Under the pieces are notes generated by a model. That model was not told where the DNA came from, searched no databases, and saw only the letters and a program-made list of their open reading frames with translations. A DNA stretch of 64,000 bases from positions 3,038,001 through 3,102,000 of the forward strand of contig NZ_JAGYHC010000001.1 of assembly GCF_019837165.1 (NCBI RefSeq), given 5' to 3'. The translations under genes and the position numbers were made by a program. This DNA comes from Virgibacillus sp. NKC19-3. GTDB lineage: Bacteria; Bacillota; Bacilli; Bacillales; Amphibacillaceae. Position 1 is the stretch's first letter. Each line of letters starts with the position of its first letter. Below are positions 56,510 to 64,000 of the stretch, piece by piece.

Positions 56510-57110
56510 ATGGACATCGGAAAAGACATCAAGTATATCAGCAATTGATAGCTTGTCATGCTGGAATTTCTTCTTCATTAATATTTGGATCAACTTTTTT
56601 CACGCATTAGAATTATGAACTCGACATCTTTTCGCCTTCCGAACGACTATCACAATTATCCGGGAGCCTAGGGCTCAGGAGTGAAGATACAATTGGAATA
56701 TATGACTGGCTTCAAGGCGTATTCCTAAATAATTCGGTTTATCCGAAACCAACTGTGATAGAGAAGCTTCTTGTCATATGATGGGTTCTCTTGCACCTGG
56801 CGACCTGCTTTTACGAGATTTAGGATACTATAGGGCAAGTTTTAAGAAGGTTACCGATAAGCGCGGAACCTTCTTTATCAGCCGGACGCCTACAAATATG
56901 AAGCCTGAAGAAGATATTGGAAGAAAGAAGGATACATATCAATATTCCATATAATTGACATTTCAATCGCTCTTGCTTCACTGTTCGAAGCTCATGGATT
57001 TCGAATAGAGATTTCCATATTTTAAATAGAATCTTAACCTGCCAGCTGATGGAATAAATCGGATAAAGATCATGGGTATCTAGTAAAAGAGGCTCTTCCA
57101 CACCTTGTAT
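56510..57110. pseudogene. IS4-type transposase debris in two opposite orientations
   Basis: The plus strand at about 56795-56910 reads GDLLLRDLGYYRASFKKVTD followed by KRGTFFISR, the central part of an IS4-like DDE transposase. The minus strand from 57090 to about 56920 reads WQVKILFKIWKSLFEIHELR and KQERLKCQLYGILICILL, its C-terminal part. Earlier plus-strand pieces (56510-56760) are further broken. The halves face each other, so an inversion followed decay. The rest of the gap 56372-57418 holds a short hairpin (ATGGGG/CCCAT) near 57397 and no gene. Confidence 0.65.
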
Positions 57111-57418
57111 CTCCCTTACAAACTAATATAGAAGCCGTGTTTGAAATCATAGAGATCATCTACGAAAATGCTTAGACGACACGGTAAAAATGATCACAGG
57201 AAGAGTCATAATAGCCCATTTGATGTTTTAGATCTTCCTTATAAATAAGGAGATCCATAAATTGTGTGGAGTAATGAGCCTAGTTACATCAGTTTTAACC
57301 AACCATTACCAATCGGTTCATTAGTAAATTAGGTAGTGTTTGAATATTCCGCAATCTAATCGTGCCTTCTTCTCCCCTATTTAGCTTGACGGCTATGGGG
57401 CCTGTTCCCATGTCCCTC

Positions 57419-58270
57419 TCACAAAACCCACTTCCTCAATCCAAACGCGACTCCATCCTGATTATGATGTTTCGTAACATGATCCGCCTGCTTTTTCACG
57501 ACTTCTTCTGCATTTTCCATCGCTATACTTGTACCTGCTTCGTAGAACATGGAAAGGTCATTTCGATTATCACCTATAGCTACCGTATCTTTCATAGGTA
57601 CTCCAAAATAATTCGCAATGAATTTCAGGGCATTACCTTTACTCGCTTCCGGATTTCCTATTTCAAGTTTTTGCCTACCTGAAGTGGTGAGGGCTATATC
57701 ATTTCTTTCCATTAAATGATCTTGCAATTGCGTGAGTCTTTCCACATCAAATGAAAGAACAAAGAGTTTGTACACGTCTAAAGCCGTATAGTCGATTTCC
57801 CGATAGTTGGGGACATAGGTGATTCCATGCTGTTGATACTGTTTTTCAACAATACCATTTGCCTTTTCCCATTCAAAATCAGTTATCCTTTCCTTCATAC
57901 GATTGATTTCCCGGGTTAAAAAATCTCTCCTATCTCCTTCAATAAAAACGCCTTTATTCGTATAAATTTCATAATATAATCCACTCTTTTCAATAACATC
58001 GATCATTTCTAATACGACATTTGCCGAAAGATATAGGTTTTGAATAATTTCTCCGGAGTGGGATGCAACTGCTCCATTTCCTGTTATTATTGGACAGTTC
58101 AGTCCTGCATTTGTCAAAATTTGTTTCGAATCATGAAGGGAACGACCTGAAGAAATTACAATTATATGTTCCTGTCGCTGTGCTTCATGAATTGCCTTTC
58201 TATTTTGATCGTTGATAAAACCTTCATCTGACAATAGGGTTCCATCGAGATCAATTGCGATTAATGTCAT
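57419..58270 (-). CDS. Cof-type HAD-IIB phosphatase
   Basis: A 283-residue cytoplasmic sugar-phosphate or phospho-metabolite phosphatase. Motif I is IAIDLDGTLLSD at the N-terminus, with the nucleophile Asp; motif II is VISSGRSLHD; a C2-type cap fills the middle; and motifs III/IV are GNALKFIANYFG and IGDNRNDLSMF. The ATG at 58270 has AAGGAGG seven bases upstream; a longer frame to 58297 is less likely. Substrates of this family overlap widely and cannot be predicted. It seems monocistronic. Confidence 0.9.
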   Translation of the reverse strand: MTLIAIDLDGTLLSDEGFINDQNRKAIHEAQRQEHIIVISSGRSLHDSKQILTNAGLNCPIITGNGAVASHSGEIIQNLYLSANVVLEMIDVIEKSGLYYEIYTNKGVFIEGDRRDFLTREINRMKERITDFEWEKANGIVEKQYQQHGITYVPNYREIDYTALDVYKLFVLSFDVERLTQLQDHLMERNDIALTTSGRQKLEIGNPEASKGNALKFIANYFGVPMKDTVAIGDNRNDLSMFYEAGTSIAMENAEEVVKKQADHVTKHHNQDGVAFGLRKWVL

Positions 58271-58443
58271 TTCCATTCCTCCTTGCGCTAATCGCATAAT
58301 ATCTATTATAAATCATGTCATCCGTCGGTTCCGAATAATTTACATGTACAAGTCTGTTTACATTCGTTAATTGCCAGTATGCCGCCTTTTAGACTCAACA
58401 CTTTCATTAGAAAGGCTAGAATATCCATGACCAAAAACATAAT

Positions 58444-58480
58444 AAAAACCAGCGCACCCATATACAGTACGCTGGTTTTT
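58444..58480. terminator. Terminator between phosphatase and amidohydrolase genes
   Basis: AAAAACCAGCG (58444-58454) pairs perfectly with CGCTGGTTTTT (58470-58480), with outer AACATG/CATGTT strengthening the stem and T-runs on both strands. It closes the amidohydrolase transcript 15 bases after its stop codon. Confidence 0.9.
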
Positions 58481-58495
58481 ATCATGTTTTTGGGT

Positions 58496-59764
58496 TTATC
58501 CCTTCATTCCAACAGCAATCTCTTCCTGCAAATCCTTCACAACCTCACCATTCTTCAGAACCGTTACGATATTATTCGTATCTTCCAAACTAGTAATATC
58601 TGCAATCGGATCTTCTTTCGCAATAACAAGATCCGCCACTTTTCCTACTTCAAGGGTTCCGAGTGTGTCTCCCCAGCCCATACATTCTGCAGCTACCTTC
58701 GTGGTCGCAACAAGTGATTCCATTGGACTCATGCCGATGTTGCACATTAGATTAAGCTCACGGAGGTTTGTGCCATGTGGCATTACACCAGCATCTGTAC
58801 CCATCGCAATCTTCACACCTGCTTTGTATGCTTTCGCAACGCTCGCGTTATGAATATCTATAACTTCACGAGATTTTTCAACGGCATATTCCGGCATATC
58901 ATTGCTAACTTTAGCCGCTTCTAGTACGGACAGCGGAGCAAGTAGTGTTGGCACTAAATACGTACCGTGCTCAAGCATCAGTTCAATCGCTTCATCATCC
59001 AGAAATATCCCGTGTTCAATAGAATGTATCCCTGCACGGATGGCGTTTTTTATACCCTCTGCTCCTTGAGCATGTGCCATTACTTTCACGCCACGGCGGA
59101 ATTTGGCTTCACGTACCATGATTTCCAACTCTTCCTGTGAAAATTGTGTGAATTCCGGGTGATCAGTCGGACTCATTACCCCTCCGGTAGCATGCACTTT
59201 AATAATATCAGCACCTGCTCGTAGCATCTCCCTTACTTTTTTATGCACTTCATCGGGTCCATCAGCAATCCCGCTCGGCAACGATGGGTAACTTGGATCC
59301 GTAATATCCACTCCAGAGCGCATCCATGAATCACCGTGGCCTCCTGTAATCGTAATTGGATTTACACTTATTTGCATACGTGGTCCAAGTACAAGTCCTT
59401 GCGCTATAGCTTCTTTCACACCAACGTCCGTAAATCCGGCGTCTCTAACCGTTGTAATGCCAGCATTCACCGTACGTTTCATATATTCCATCGCCTGATA
59501 AAATTTGAACGAAAAAGGAGTTTCAAGTGTTTTTTGCAAGGCAGATTTTTGCATCATCATATGAACATGCGTATCAATGAAAGCCGGAAGAATATAACCT
59601 CCTTGCGCATCAATTTCATGTACCTCACTCACTTGTGGTATATCACTCAACTTACCAACAGCTTCAATCTGATCATCCTTCAATAATACCGCAGCGTCTC
59701 GTATAGGCTCCCCGCCGTTTCCATCAATAAGTGTTCCATTTTTCACCAATGTATATGTCATCAT
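58496..59764 (-). CDS. Amidohydrolase (imidazolonepropionase/Xaa-Pro dipeptidase-like)
   Basis: A 422-residue metal-dependent hydrolase. The HxH metal motif is in PAFIDTHVHMMM, the bridging Lys in DIIKVHATGG, metal His residues in VKVMAHAQG and SIEHGIFLDD, and the catalytic Asp in IAMGTDAGV. Relatives split dipeptides such as Xaa-Pro, imidazolone derivatives or organic amides. It follows a permease gene by 69 bases in the same operon, and a peptide-binding lipoprotein is divergent beyond that, so a small peptide or amide substrate is plausible. GGAG lies seven bases before the first ATG. Confidence 0.88.
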   Translation of the reverse strand: MMTYTLVKNGTLIDGNGGEPIRDAAVLLKDDQIEAVGKLSDIPQVSEVHEIDAQGGYILPAFIDTHVHMMMQKSALQKTLETPFSFKFYQAMEYMKRTVNAGITTVRDAGFTDVGVKEAIAQGLVLGPRMQISVNPITITGGHGDSWMRSGVDITDPSYPSLPSGIADGPDEVHKKVREMLRAGADIIKVHATGGVMSPTDHPEFTQFSQEELEIMVREAKFRRGVKVMAHAQGAEGIKNAIRAGIHSIEHGIFLDDEAIELMLEHGTYLVPTLLAPLSVLEAAKVSNDMPEYAVEKSREVIDIHNASVAKAYKAGVKIAMGTDAGVMPHGTNLRELNLMCNIGMSPMESLVATTKVAAECMGWGDTLGTLEVGKVADLVIAKEDPIADITSLEDTNNIVTVLKNGEVVKDLQEEIAVGMKG

Positions 59765-59833
59765 TCACACACTCCATTCTATTTTTTTAAAAACCTGCAA
59801 TTCGTTGCTTTAGAGCATAAAACAACGGAAAAA

Positions 59834-61024
59834 TTAAAGTGTTCCAACCAAGATGCTTGCAATGACAATGGATGCAACTGTCACGGTAGTAAAACCTCCA
59901 ACAAGCATTGGGGTCAACAACTCATCAAAAATTGCCTTTTGCTCTGTTTGATTATCACTGACACTTCTGCTAACTTCATCACAAATAATATAATCACCAG
60001 GAAAACCAAACAATGCAGTCAATGCAACAGGCATCCCTTTATTTGGATCCCATTTAAATAATTTGGACATGATAAAGCCTCCAATAAGAATTCCGATAAT
60101 ACCAACCACCATAACTAAAATTACTTGCGGTAAATAATCGGCAAACATCGCTGGCGTGATTGAATTCATGGAGGTCATGACAACAACAATAAGTAAAGCC
60201 ATTGTTATACCAAACGAATTGGCACGCTCCATTACATTACCAGTATAAAAGCCAAAATATGTGCCGATGAGACCAATAGCAAGTGCCCATAGACTATAAT
60301 TTACCCCCGTTAACGCATCCAAACTTACCGCAATTGAACCCCCAAGGAGGACTTGGAAAAGTAAGATGACTTGGGTTTGGTATTTTTCAGGAATCAGGCC
60401 TTTTCGCCTACCTTTCTTTTCACCGGGCTCTACTTCATTCAATGTTGCAGCTACTTCTTTAAAACTTGTTTGGTTCATTTCCTTCTTAACGGTAGCTCCA
60501 CGTTTGCGTAAAAAATAAGTGGCAAGTGGCATGCCTATAAAATTTTGCAAAGCCAATATTAGTGCAGGAATGGTAATCAAACTAACAAGCCCCAGCTCCG
60601 TAAGTTTTTCAGAAGTAATTACATGTGCAAGGATTCCTCCTGTTAATGGACCTATTCCTGCAATGGAAGACGTATAGCCAATGATAGGAACACATATCGC
60701 TATAATAAGTAATGCAGCGACCACTATTCCAGCCAGTGCAATTAATACGGCTTTATACTGTTCTTTCAACTGCTGAAAAGGAATTAAAGTCCCCATGTGC
60801 ACAATGAGTACTGCAGGAAGCATGGATGCAAATGCCGTAAGATTCGCCTGTTCCGCAATATCTTCCGGGAAAATTCCTGTCCACAGCAACAACAGATAGC
60901 CCATCATGACAACAAAGAGCATCGGTATCCTTGCTTTTGAGATGACAGAGAGAAATTCCCCTAATGCGAAGAGTGCAAAAATTAACATCGCAGCGATTAA
61001 TGGTTCGTTAAACAATGATACCAA
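59834..61024 (-). CDS. Multi-span permease of unknown substrate
   Basis: A 396-residue membrane protein with about 11 hydrophobic spans and a charged cytoplasmic loop near residues 173-210 (MNQTSFKEVAATLNEVEPGE). I do not recognise the family with confidence; the glycine-rich IGPLTGGILAHVITSEKL and FGFPGDYIICDEVSRSV are the most characteristic blocks. It is encoded just upstream of the amidohydrolase and probably transports that enzyme's substrate or product. Confidence 0.6.
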   Translation of the reverse strand: MVSLFNEPLIAAMLIFALFALGEFLSVISKARIPMLFVVMMGYLLLLWTGIFPEDIAEQANLTAFASMLPAVLIVHMGTLIPFQQLKEQYKAVLIALAGIVVAALLIIAICVPIIGYTSSIAGIGPLTGGILAHVITSEKLTELGLVSLITIPALILALQNFIGMPLATYFLRKRGATVKKEMNQTSFKEVAATLNEVEPGEKKGRRKGLIPEKYQTQVILLFQVLLGGSIAVSLDALTGVNYSLWALAIGLIGTYFGFYTGNVMERANSFGITMALLIVVVMTSMNSITPAMFADYLPQVILVMVVGIIGILIGGFIMSKLFKWDPNKGMPVALTALFGFPGDYIICDEVSRSVSDNQTEQKAIFDELLTPMLVGGFTTVTVASIVIASILVGTL

Positions 61025-61137
61025 CCCCTTTAATTTATTTTTAAACTATTTCTTCGGCTCCTACAAAACCTCTTCCTCCAATCATCCAAAAATTTAAATT
61101 AAGTTACGTTAATTCGCTAAAGAATTAAATTATTTCT

Positions 61138-61166
61138 ATATTAAGATTAAAAAAACAAAATGTCAA
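61138..61166 (-). promoter_or_regulatory. Possible promoter of the permease-amidohydrolase unit
   Basis: The minus strand has TTGACA (61166-61161), a 17-base spacer and TAATAT (61143-61138), about 115 bases before the permease start. The -10 is weak. Confidence 0.4.
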
Positions 61167-61296
61167 TAACAAAATTCGACAAAATTCAGATGATTACAGA
61201 TGCCTGCATTATGGTATGGTTACTTTCCGGCTATTTCAGTAAATAAAGATTAAATTATTTTTATCCAACATTTCGATACCAATATAGTAGAAAGTA

Positions 61297-61325
61297 TTGA
61301 CATTATGCATTCAATTAAATATACT
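61297..61325 (+). promoter_or_regulatory. Promoter of the substrate-binding protein gene
   Basis: TTGACA (61297-61302), a 17-base spacer and TATACT (61320-61325) make a near-consensus vegetative promoter 77 bases before the start codon. The 377-base divergent gap contains no gene. Confidence 0.75.
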
Positions 61326-61401
61326 TTCAAATTAATAGATACAAATGTTAAAAAATTAGGAAACAAACGTTATTAAACAACAAGAAGGGATGATAATCAC
61401 G

Positions 61402-62967
61402 GTGAGAAGGGTATTTTTTCAAGTAATTTTATTAGCAGGACTACTTATTATTTTAGGAGCATGTGCTAGTGAGCCAGATTCAGAGAATGCTTCAGGAGAA
61501 CCTGATGAAAATAACGAAGGTGGATCACTTGTCGTTGCAGTTGGCTCCGATGCACAGCAATTGGATCCACACCTTGGTACGGATATTCCCTCTGCCAATA
61601 TCCATAACAATAAAATCTATGAAACGCTTCTTGTCCAAGACGAAACAATGGAATTGCATCCTGGACTAGCTACAGAGTGGGAACAAGTAGATGATAAAAC
61701 ATGGGAATTCACGCTAAGGGAAGATGTGAAGTTTCATGACGGAGAGGATTTCAATGCAGAAGCCGTGAAGGCAAATCTGGAACGGGTAACTGATGAAGAA
61801 GTTGCTTCACCGCGGGCTGATCTTTTCAACATGATTAGCGATATAGAAATTGTTGATGATTATACCATTCGACTTATAACAGATTATCCATTTTCTCCCC
61901 TGCCAGCGAACCTAGCTCATTATGCTGGAGCTATCATCAGTCCAAAAGCGATAGAAGAAGACAAAAATGGAGAACATTCATTACAGGAAAATCCGGTTGG
62001 TACTGGGCCCTTTGAATTTGGATCCTGGGAGCCAGGAGCTGAAATAAACATCGTAAAAAATGAAGATTATTGGGGCGATCCGGCAAAAGTGGATGATGTA
62101 ACTTTCACAGTGATTCCTGAAGGACAGACTCGAATCGCTATGGTTGAAACCGGTGATGCACATATTGCCGAACCAATTAACACGAGTGATGTTCCTCGAG
62201 TTGAGGGTTCAGAAGATATGGATTTACATGAAAATGAAGGATTAGGCGTCGACTATATTGGCGTAAATATGGATAAAGAACCATTCGATGACAAACTTGT
62301 GCGACAAGCAATAAACTATGCATTGGATACAGAAGCCATCATCGACCACGTCTATAATGGGGTTGGCGTTTATGCGGAAGGTCCCATCGGCCCCTCCGTT
62401 ATTGGCCATTCGCCTGAATTAGAAGGATACGAATATGATCCTGAGAAAGCAAAGGAACTTCTAGAGGAAGCAGGCTACCCGGATGGTTTCGAAACGACCA
62501 TTTGGACGAATGATGATCAAGCTAGAATAGATGTCGCTGAAGTTGCACAAGCACAATTGGCTGAGGTTGGAATTGATGTCTCCGTTGACGTAATGGAGTG
62601 GGGTGCTTATTTAGAACAAACATCCAGCGGGAATCATGACATGTTTGTCCTCGGTTGGTCAAATATGACAGGTGATGGCGATTATAACCAATATTATATG
62701 TTTCATTCGGATTCTATGGGGCCACAAGGGAATCGTGTTTTCTACGATAACCCGGAAGTAGACGAATTGATCGATCAGGCAAGACAAGAGAATGATCCTG
62801 ATGTACGTAACGAAATCTATAGCGAGTTACAACAAATCGAGAAAGAAGATGCACCTTACACGTATCTTAGACATTCACAAGACATCGCAGCAGTTCAAAA
62901 AGGTGTAGAAGGATTTTGGATACATCCTTCCGGTCTCCTGATGTTAAATGATGTTACGATTGACTAA
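61402..62967 (+). CDS. Family 5 peptide-type ABC substrate-binding lipoprotein
   Basis: A 521-residue extracytoplasmic solute-binding protein. The N-terminus is a lipoprotein signal ending LGAC at residue 21, followed by an acidic linker. The SBP_bac_5 signature is in LREDVKFHDGEDFNAEAVKA, and NPVGTGPFEFGSWEPG and QAINYALDTEAIIDHVYNG are typical of the DppE/OppA/GsiB group. I use the GTG start (61402), about 11 bases after GAAGGG; the ATG at 61390 touches that site. The very acidic composition suggests salt adaptation. No permease or ATPase genes follow, so it must share components encoded elsewhere. Confidence 0.9.
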   Translation: MRRVFFQVILLAGLLIILGACASEPDSENASGEPDENNEGGSLVVAVGSDAQQLDPHLGTDIPSANIHNNKIYETLLVQDETMELHPGLATEWEQVDDKTWEFTLREDVKFHDGEDFNAEAVKANLERVTDEEVASPRADLFNMISDIEIVDDYTIRLITDYPFSPLPANLAHYAGAIISPKAIEEDKNGEHSLQENPVGTGPFEFGSWEPGAEINIVKNEDYWGDPAKVDDVTFTVIPEGQTRIAMVETGDAHIAEPINTSDVPRVEGSEDMDLHENEGLGVDYIGVNMDKEPFDDKLVRQAINYALDTEAIIDHVYNGVGVYAEGPIGPSVIGHSPELEGYEYDPEKAKELLEEAGYPDGFETTIWTNDDQARIDVAEVAQAQLAEVGIDVSVDVMEWGAYLEQTSSGNHDMFVLGWSNMTGDGDYNQYYMFHSDSMGPQGNRVFYDNPEVDELIDQARQENDPDVRNEIYSELQQIEKEDAPYTYLRHSQDIAAVQKGVEGFWIHPSGLLMLNDVTID

Positions 62968-63011
62968 GATGAAAATGTTCTAGAACAAACTAAATGAAAT
63001 GGAATGGACGA

Positions 63012-63151
63012 GGTTGGGACAAAACAAACGTGTTCAATTAAAAAGACGAACATTACCAAACTTAGCGTAGGAAATATGCAGAGAGCGAAGTATATTTTTA
63101 GAAGCGATGTATGTTCAGAATTTATTTGTTACAAACACTTTTGTCCCAGCC
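63012..63151. repeat. Inverted-repeat element after the binding-protein gene
   Basis: GGTTGGGACAAAA (63012-63024) pairs, with one mismatch, with TTTTGTCCCAGCC (63139-63151), followed by GTTTTTC. The 114 bases between hold no frame. Such GGGACAAAA-ended elements are common intergenic repeats in Bacillaceae and staphylococci. It may also serve as the terminator of the binding-protein gene. No gene lies in 62968-63263. Confidence 0.6.
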
Positions 63152-63263
63152 CCGTTTTTCATATTAATACAATAAATTAACCTATAAACGAACAATCAAA
63201 TCTATCAACTATATGCAGGTATTTACGATAGCTATTATTATGATATGAATTTTTTATTACTGT

Positions 63264-64000
63264 TCACCCATTCACCTTCTTCGCTCCTCTCCAATACATC
63301 TCCCGCAAGCGGAATTTTTGCAGCTTACCTGTAGCTGTTTTTGGTAAAGCATCCACGAACTCCACTGCTTTTGGCGCTTTAAAGTGCGCCATTTCTTTCC
63401 GACAATATGCAATAATCTCCTTTTCTGTAACCATTGCATCAGGATGCAATACGATAATCGCTTTAGGCACCTCTCCCCATTTTTCATCAGGAATAGCAAT
63501 AACGGCTGTCTCCATCACATCCGGGTGTTTGTATAATACACCTTCCACTTCCGTAGAAGAAACGTTTTCCCCTCCGGAAATGATCAAATCTTTGGCACGA
63601 TCCCGAATCTCAATATAACCATTCGGATGAGTTACCGCCAAATCACCGGTATGGAACCATCCATCCTTGATAGATTCTGCTGTCTTTTCCGGATCCTTGT
63701 AATAACCTTCCATTACAACGTTGCCGCGAGTAATAATTTCTCCCAATTCCTCTCCGTTCCATGCAACCTCTTTTCCATCTTGGTGGACAACCTTCGTTTC
63801 CCCATTAAAAGCGAGTTCTATCCCCTGTCTTGCTTTAATCGTTGCCTGTTCATCCACAGTTTTCTCGTCAAATTCCTTTTTCCACTCATTGTAAAGAATG
63901 AATGGTGACGTTTCCGTTAGACCGTAAGCGTGAATCATATTTAAGCCAAGTATTTCCTGTGCTTTTTGAATAAGCGCTGCCGCTGGTGGTGCGCCCGCTG
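63264..64000 (-). CDS. Acyl-CoA synthetase, C-terminal part (runs past the window edge)
   Basis: The last 245 residues of an AMP-binding acyl-CoA ligase; the gene continues beyond base 64000. It reads AGAPPAAALIQKAQEILG, then the A5 motif HAYGLTETSPF, GWFHTGDLAVTHPNGYI, the hinge DRAKDLIISGGENVSSTEVE and the catalytic lysine in KTATGKLQKFRLRE. The pattern (long stretch EWKKEFDEKTVDEQATIKAR after A5) is that of medium/long-chain fatty-acyl-CoA ligases of the AlkK/LcfB type. It is distinct from the ligase at 28772. Confidence 0.9.
   Translation of the reverse strand, partial: AGAPPAAALIQKAQEILGLNMIHAYGLTETSPFILYNEWKKEFDEKTVDEQATIKARQGIELAFNGETKVVHQDGKEVAWNGEELGEIITRGNVVMEGYYKDPEKTAESIKDGWFHTGDLAVTHPNGYIEIRDRAKDLIISGGENVSSTEVEGVLYKHPDVMETAVIAIPDEKWGEVPKAIIVLHPDAMVTEKEIIAYCRKEMAHFKAPKAVEFVDALPKTATGKLQKFRLREMYWRGAKKVNG

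Noticed and set aside
1-64000. CRISPR arrays, tRNA or rRNA genes, riboswitches
   Set aside because: No regularly spaced direct repeats, cloverleaf-like sequences, rRNA segments or T-box/SAM-type leaders were recognised on reading; a covariance-model search was not possible.

Overview
The window looks like the chromosome of a low-GC, endospore-type Firmicute of the Bacillaceae, probably a halophilic or alkaliphilic relative of Oceanobacillus or Virgibacillus. This is inferred from strong AGGAGG-type ribosome sites, TTG/GTG starts, CcpA-type cre boxes, a CdaR/GlxK/KdgT unit and the overall protein style; no rRNA or other phylogenetic marker is present, so the genus is a guess. No tRNA, rRNA or CRISPR array was seen.

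Layout. 1-983: left part of an ISL3-type insertion sequence beside the 3' tail of a lost gene. 1018-13713: a catabolic block holding the methylcitrate cycle (PrpB, PrpD, PrpC, with a divergent LysR gene) and the lower valine pathway (acyl-CoA dehydrogenase, enoyl-CoA hydratase, 3-hydroxyisobutyryl-CoA hydrolase, 3-hydroxyisobutyrate dehydrogenase, methylmalonate-semialdehyde dehydrogenase) plus a GntP permease. Together these would convert isobutyryl-CoA to propionyl-CoA and then to pyruvate and succinate. 14019-23757: a YtcJ-type amidohydrolase, two NCS1 permeases each preceded by a homologous 57-residue membrane protein, a class III aminotransferase and an aldehyde dehydrogenase, probably for an imported nitrogen compound. 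25122-27695: a Tat-exported small subunit and a GMC oxidoreductase like gluconate 2-dehydrogenase.

28158-36603: MaoC hydratase, acyl-CoA ligase, a second semialdehyde dehydrogenase, a second GntP permease and an iron alcohol dehydrogenase. A clear sigma-54 promoter with an adjacent dyad lies before the dehydrogenase, next to a CBS-PAS-AAA+ activator. 36763-38010: a flavin monooxygenase. 38532-45147: a tightly packed operon of GntR regulator, class III CoA-transferase, HMG-CoA-lyase-like enzyme, LeuC/LeuD-like dehydratase, a small membrane protein and a sodium:solute symporter. It is best explained as uptake and breakdown of a C5 acid such as citramalate or mesaconate to acetyl-CoA and pyruvate. 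45279-50138: CdaR regulator divergent from glycerate kinase, KdgT permease and a LarA-type racemase.

52060-56371 is the most unusual part: a very AT-rich island with a SunS-like glycosyltransferase, a short sublancin-like precursor and a C39-peptidase ABC exporter, flanked by IS debris. This is a glycocin locus whose precursor has only three cysteines, where the characterised glycocins I know of have five. 57419-64000 holds a Cof-type HAD phosphatase, an amidohydrolase with a permease, a divergent peptide-binding lipoprotein and the end of another acyl-CoA ligase.

Four genes (IS transposase, LysR regulator, second NCS1 permease, permease at 50320) are each broken by one apparent missing base, three of them in homopolymer runs. 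This may reflect consensus errors rather than true pseudogenes.
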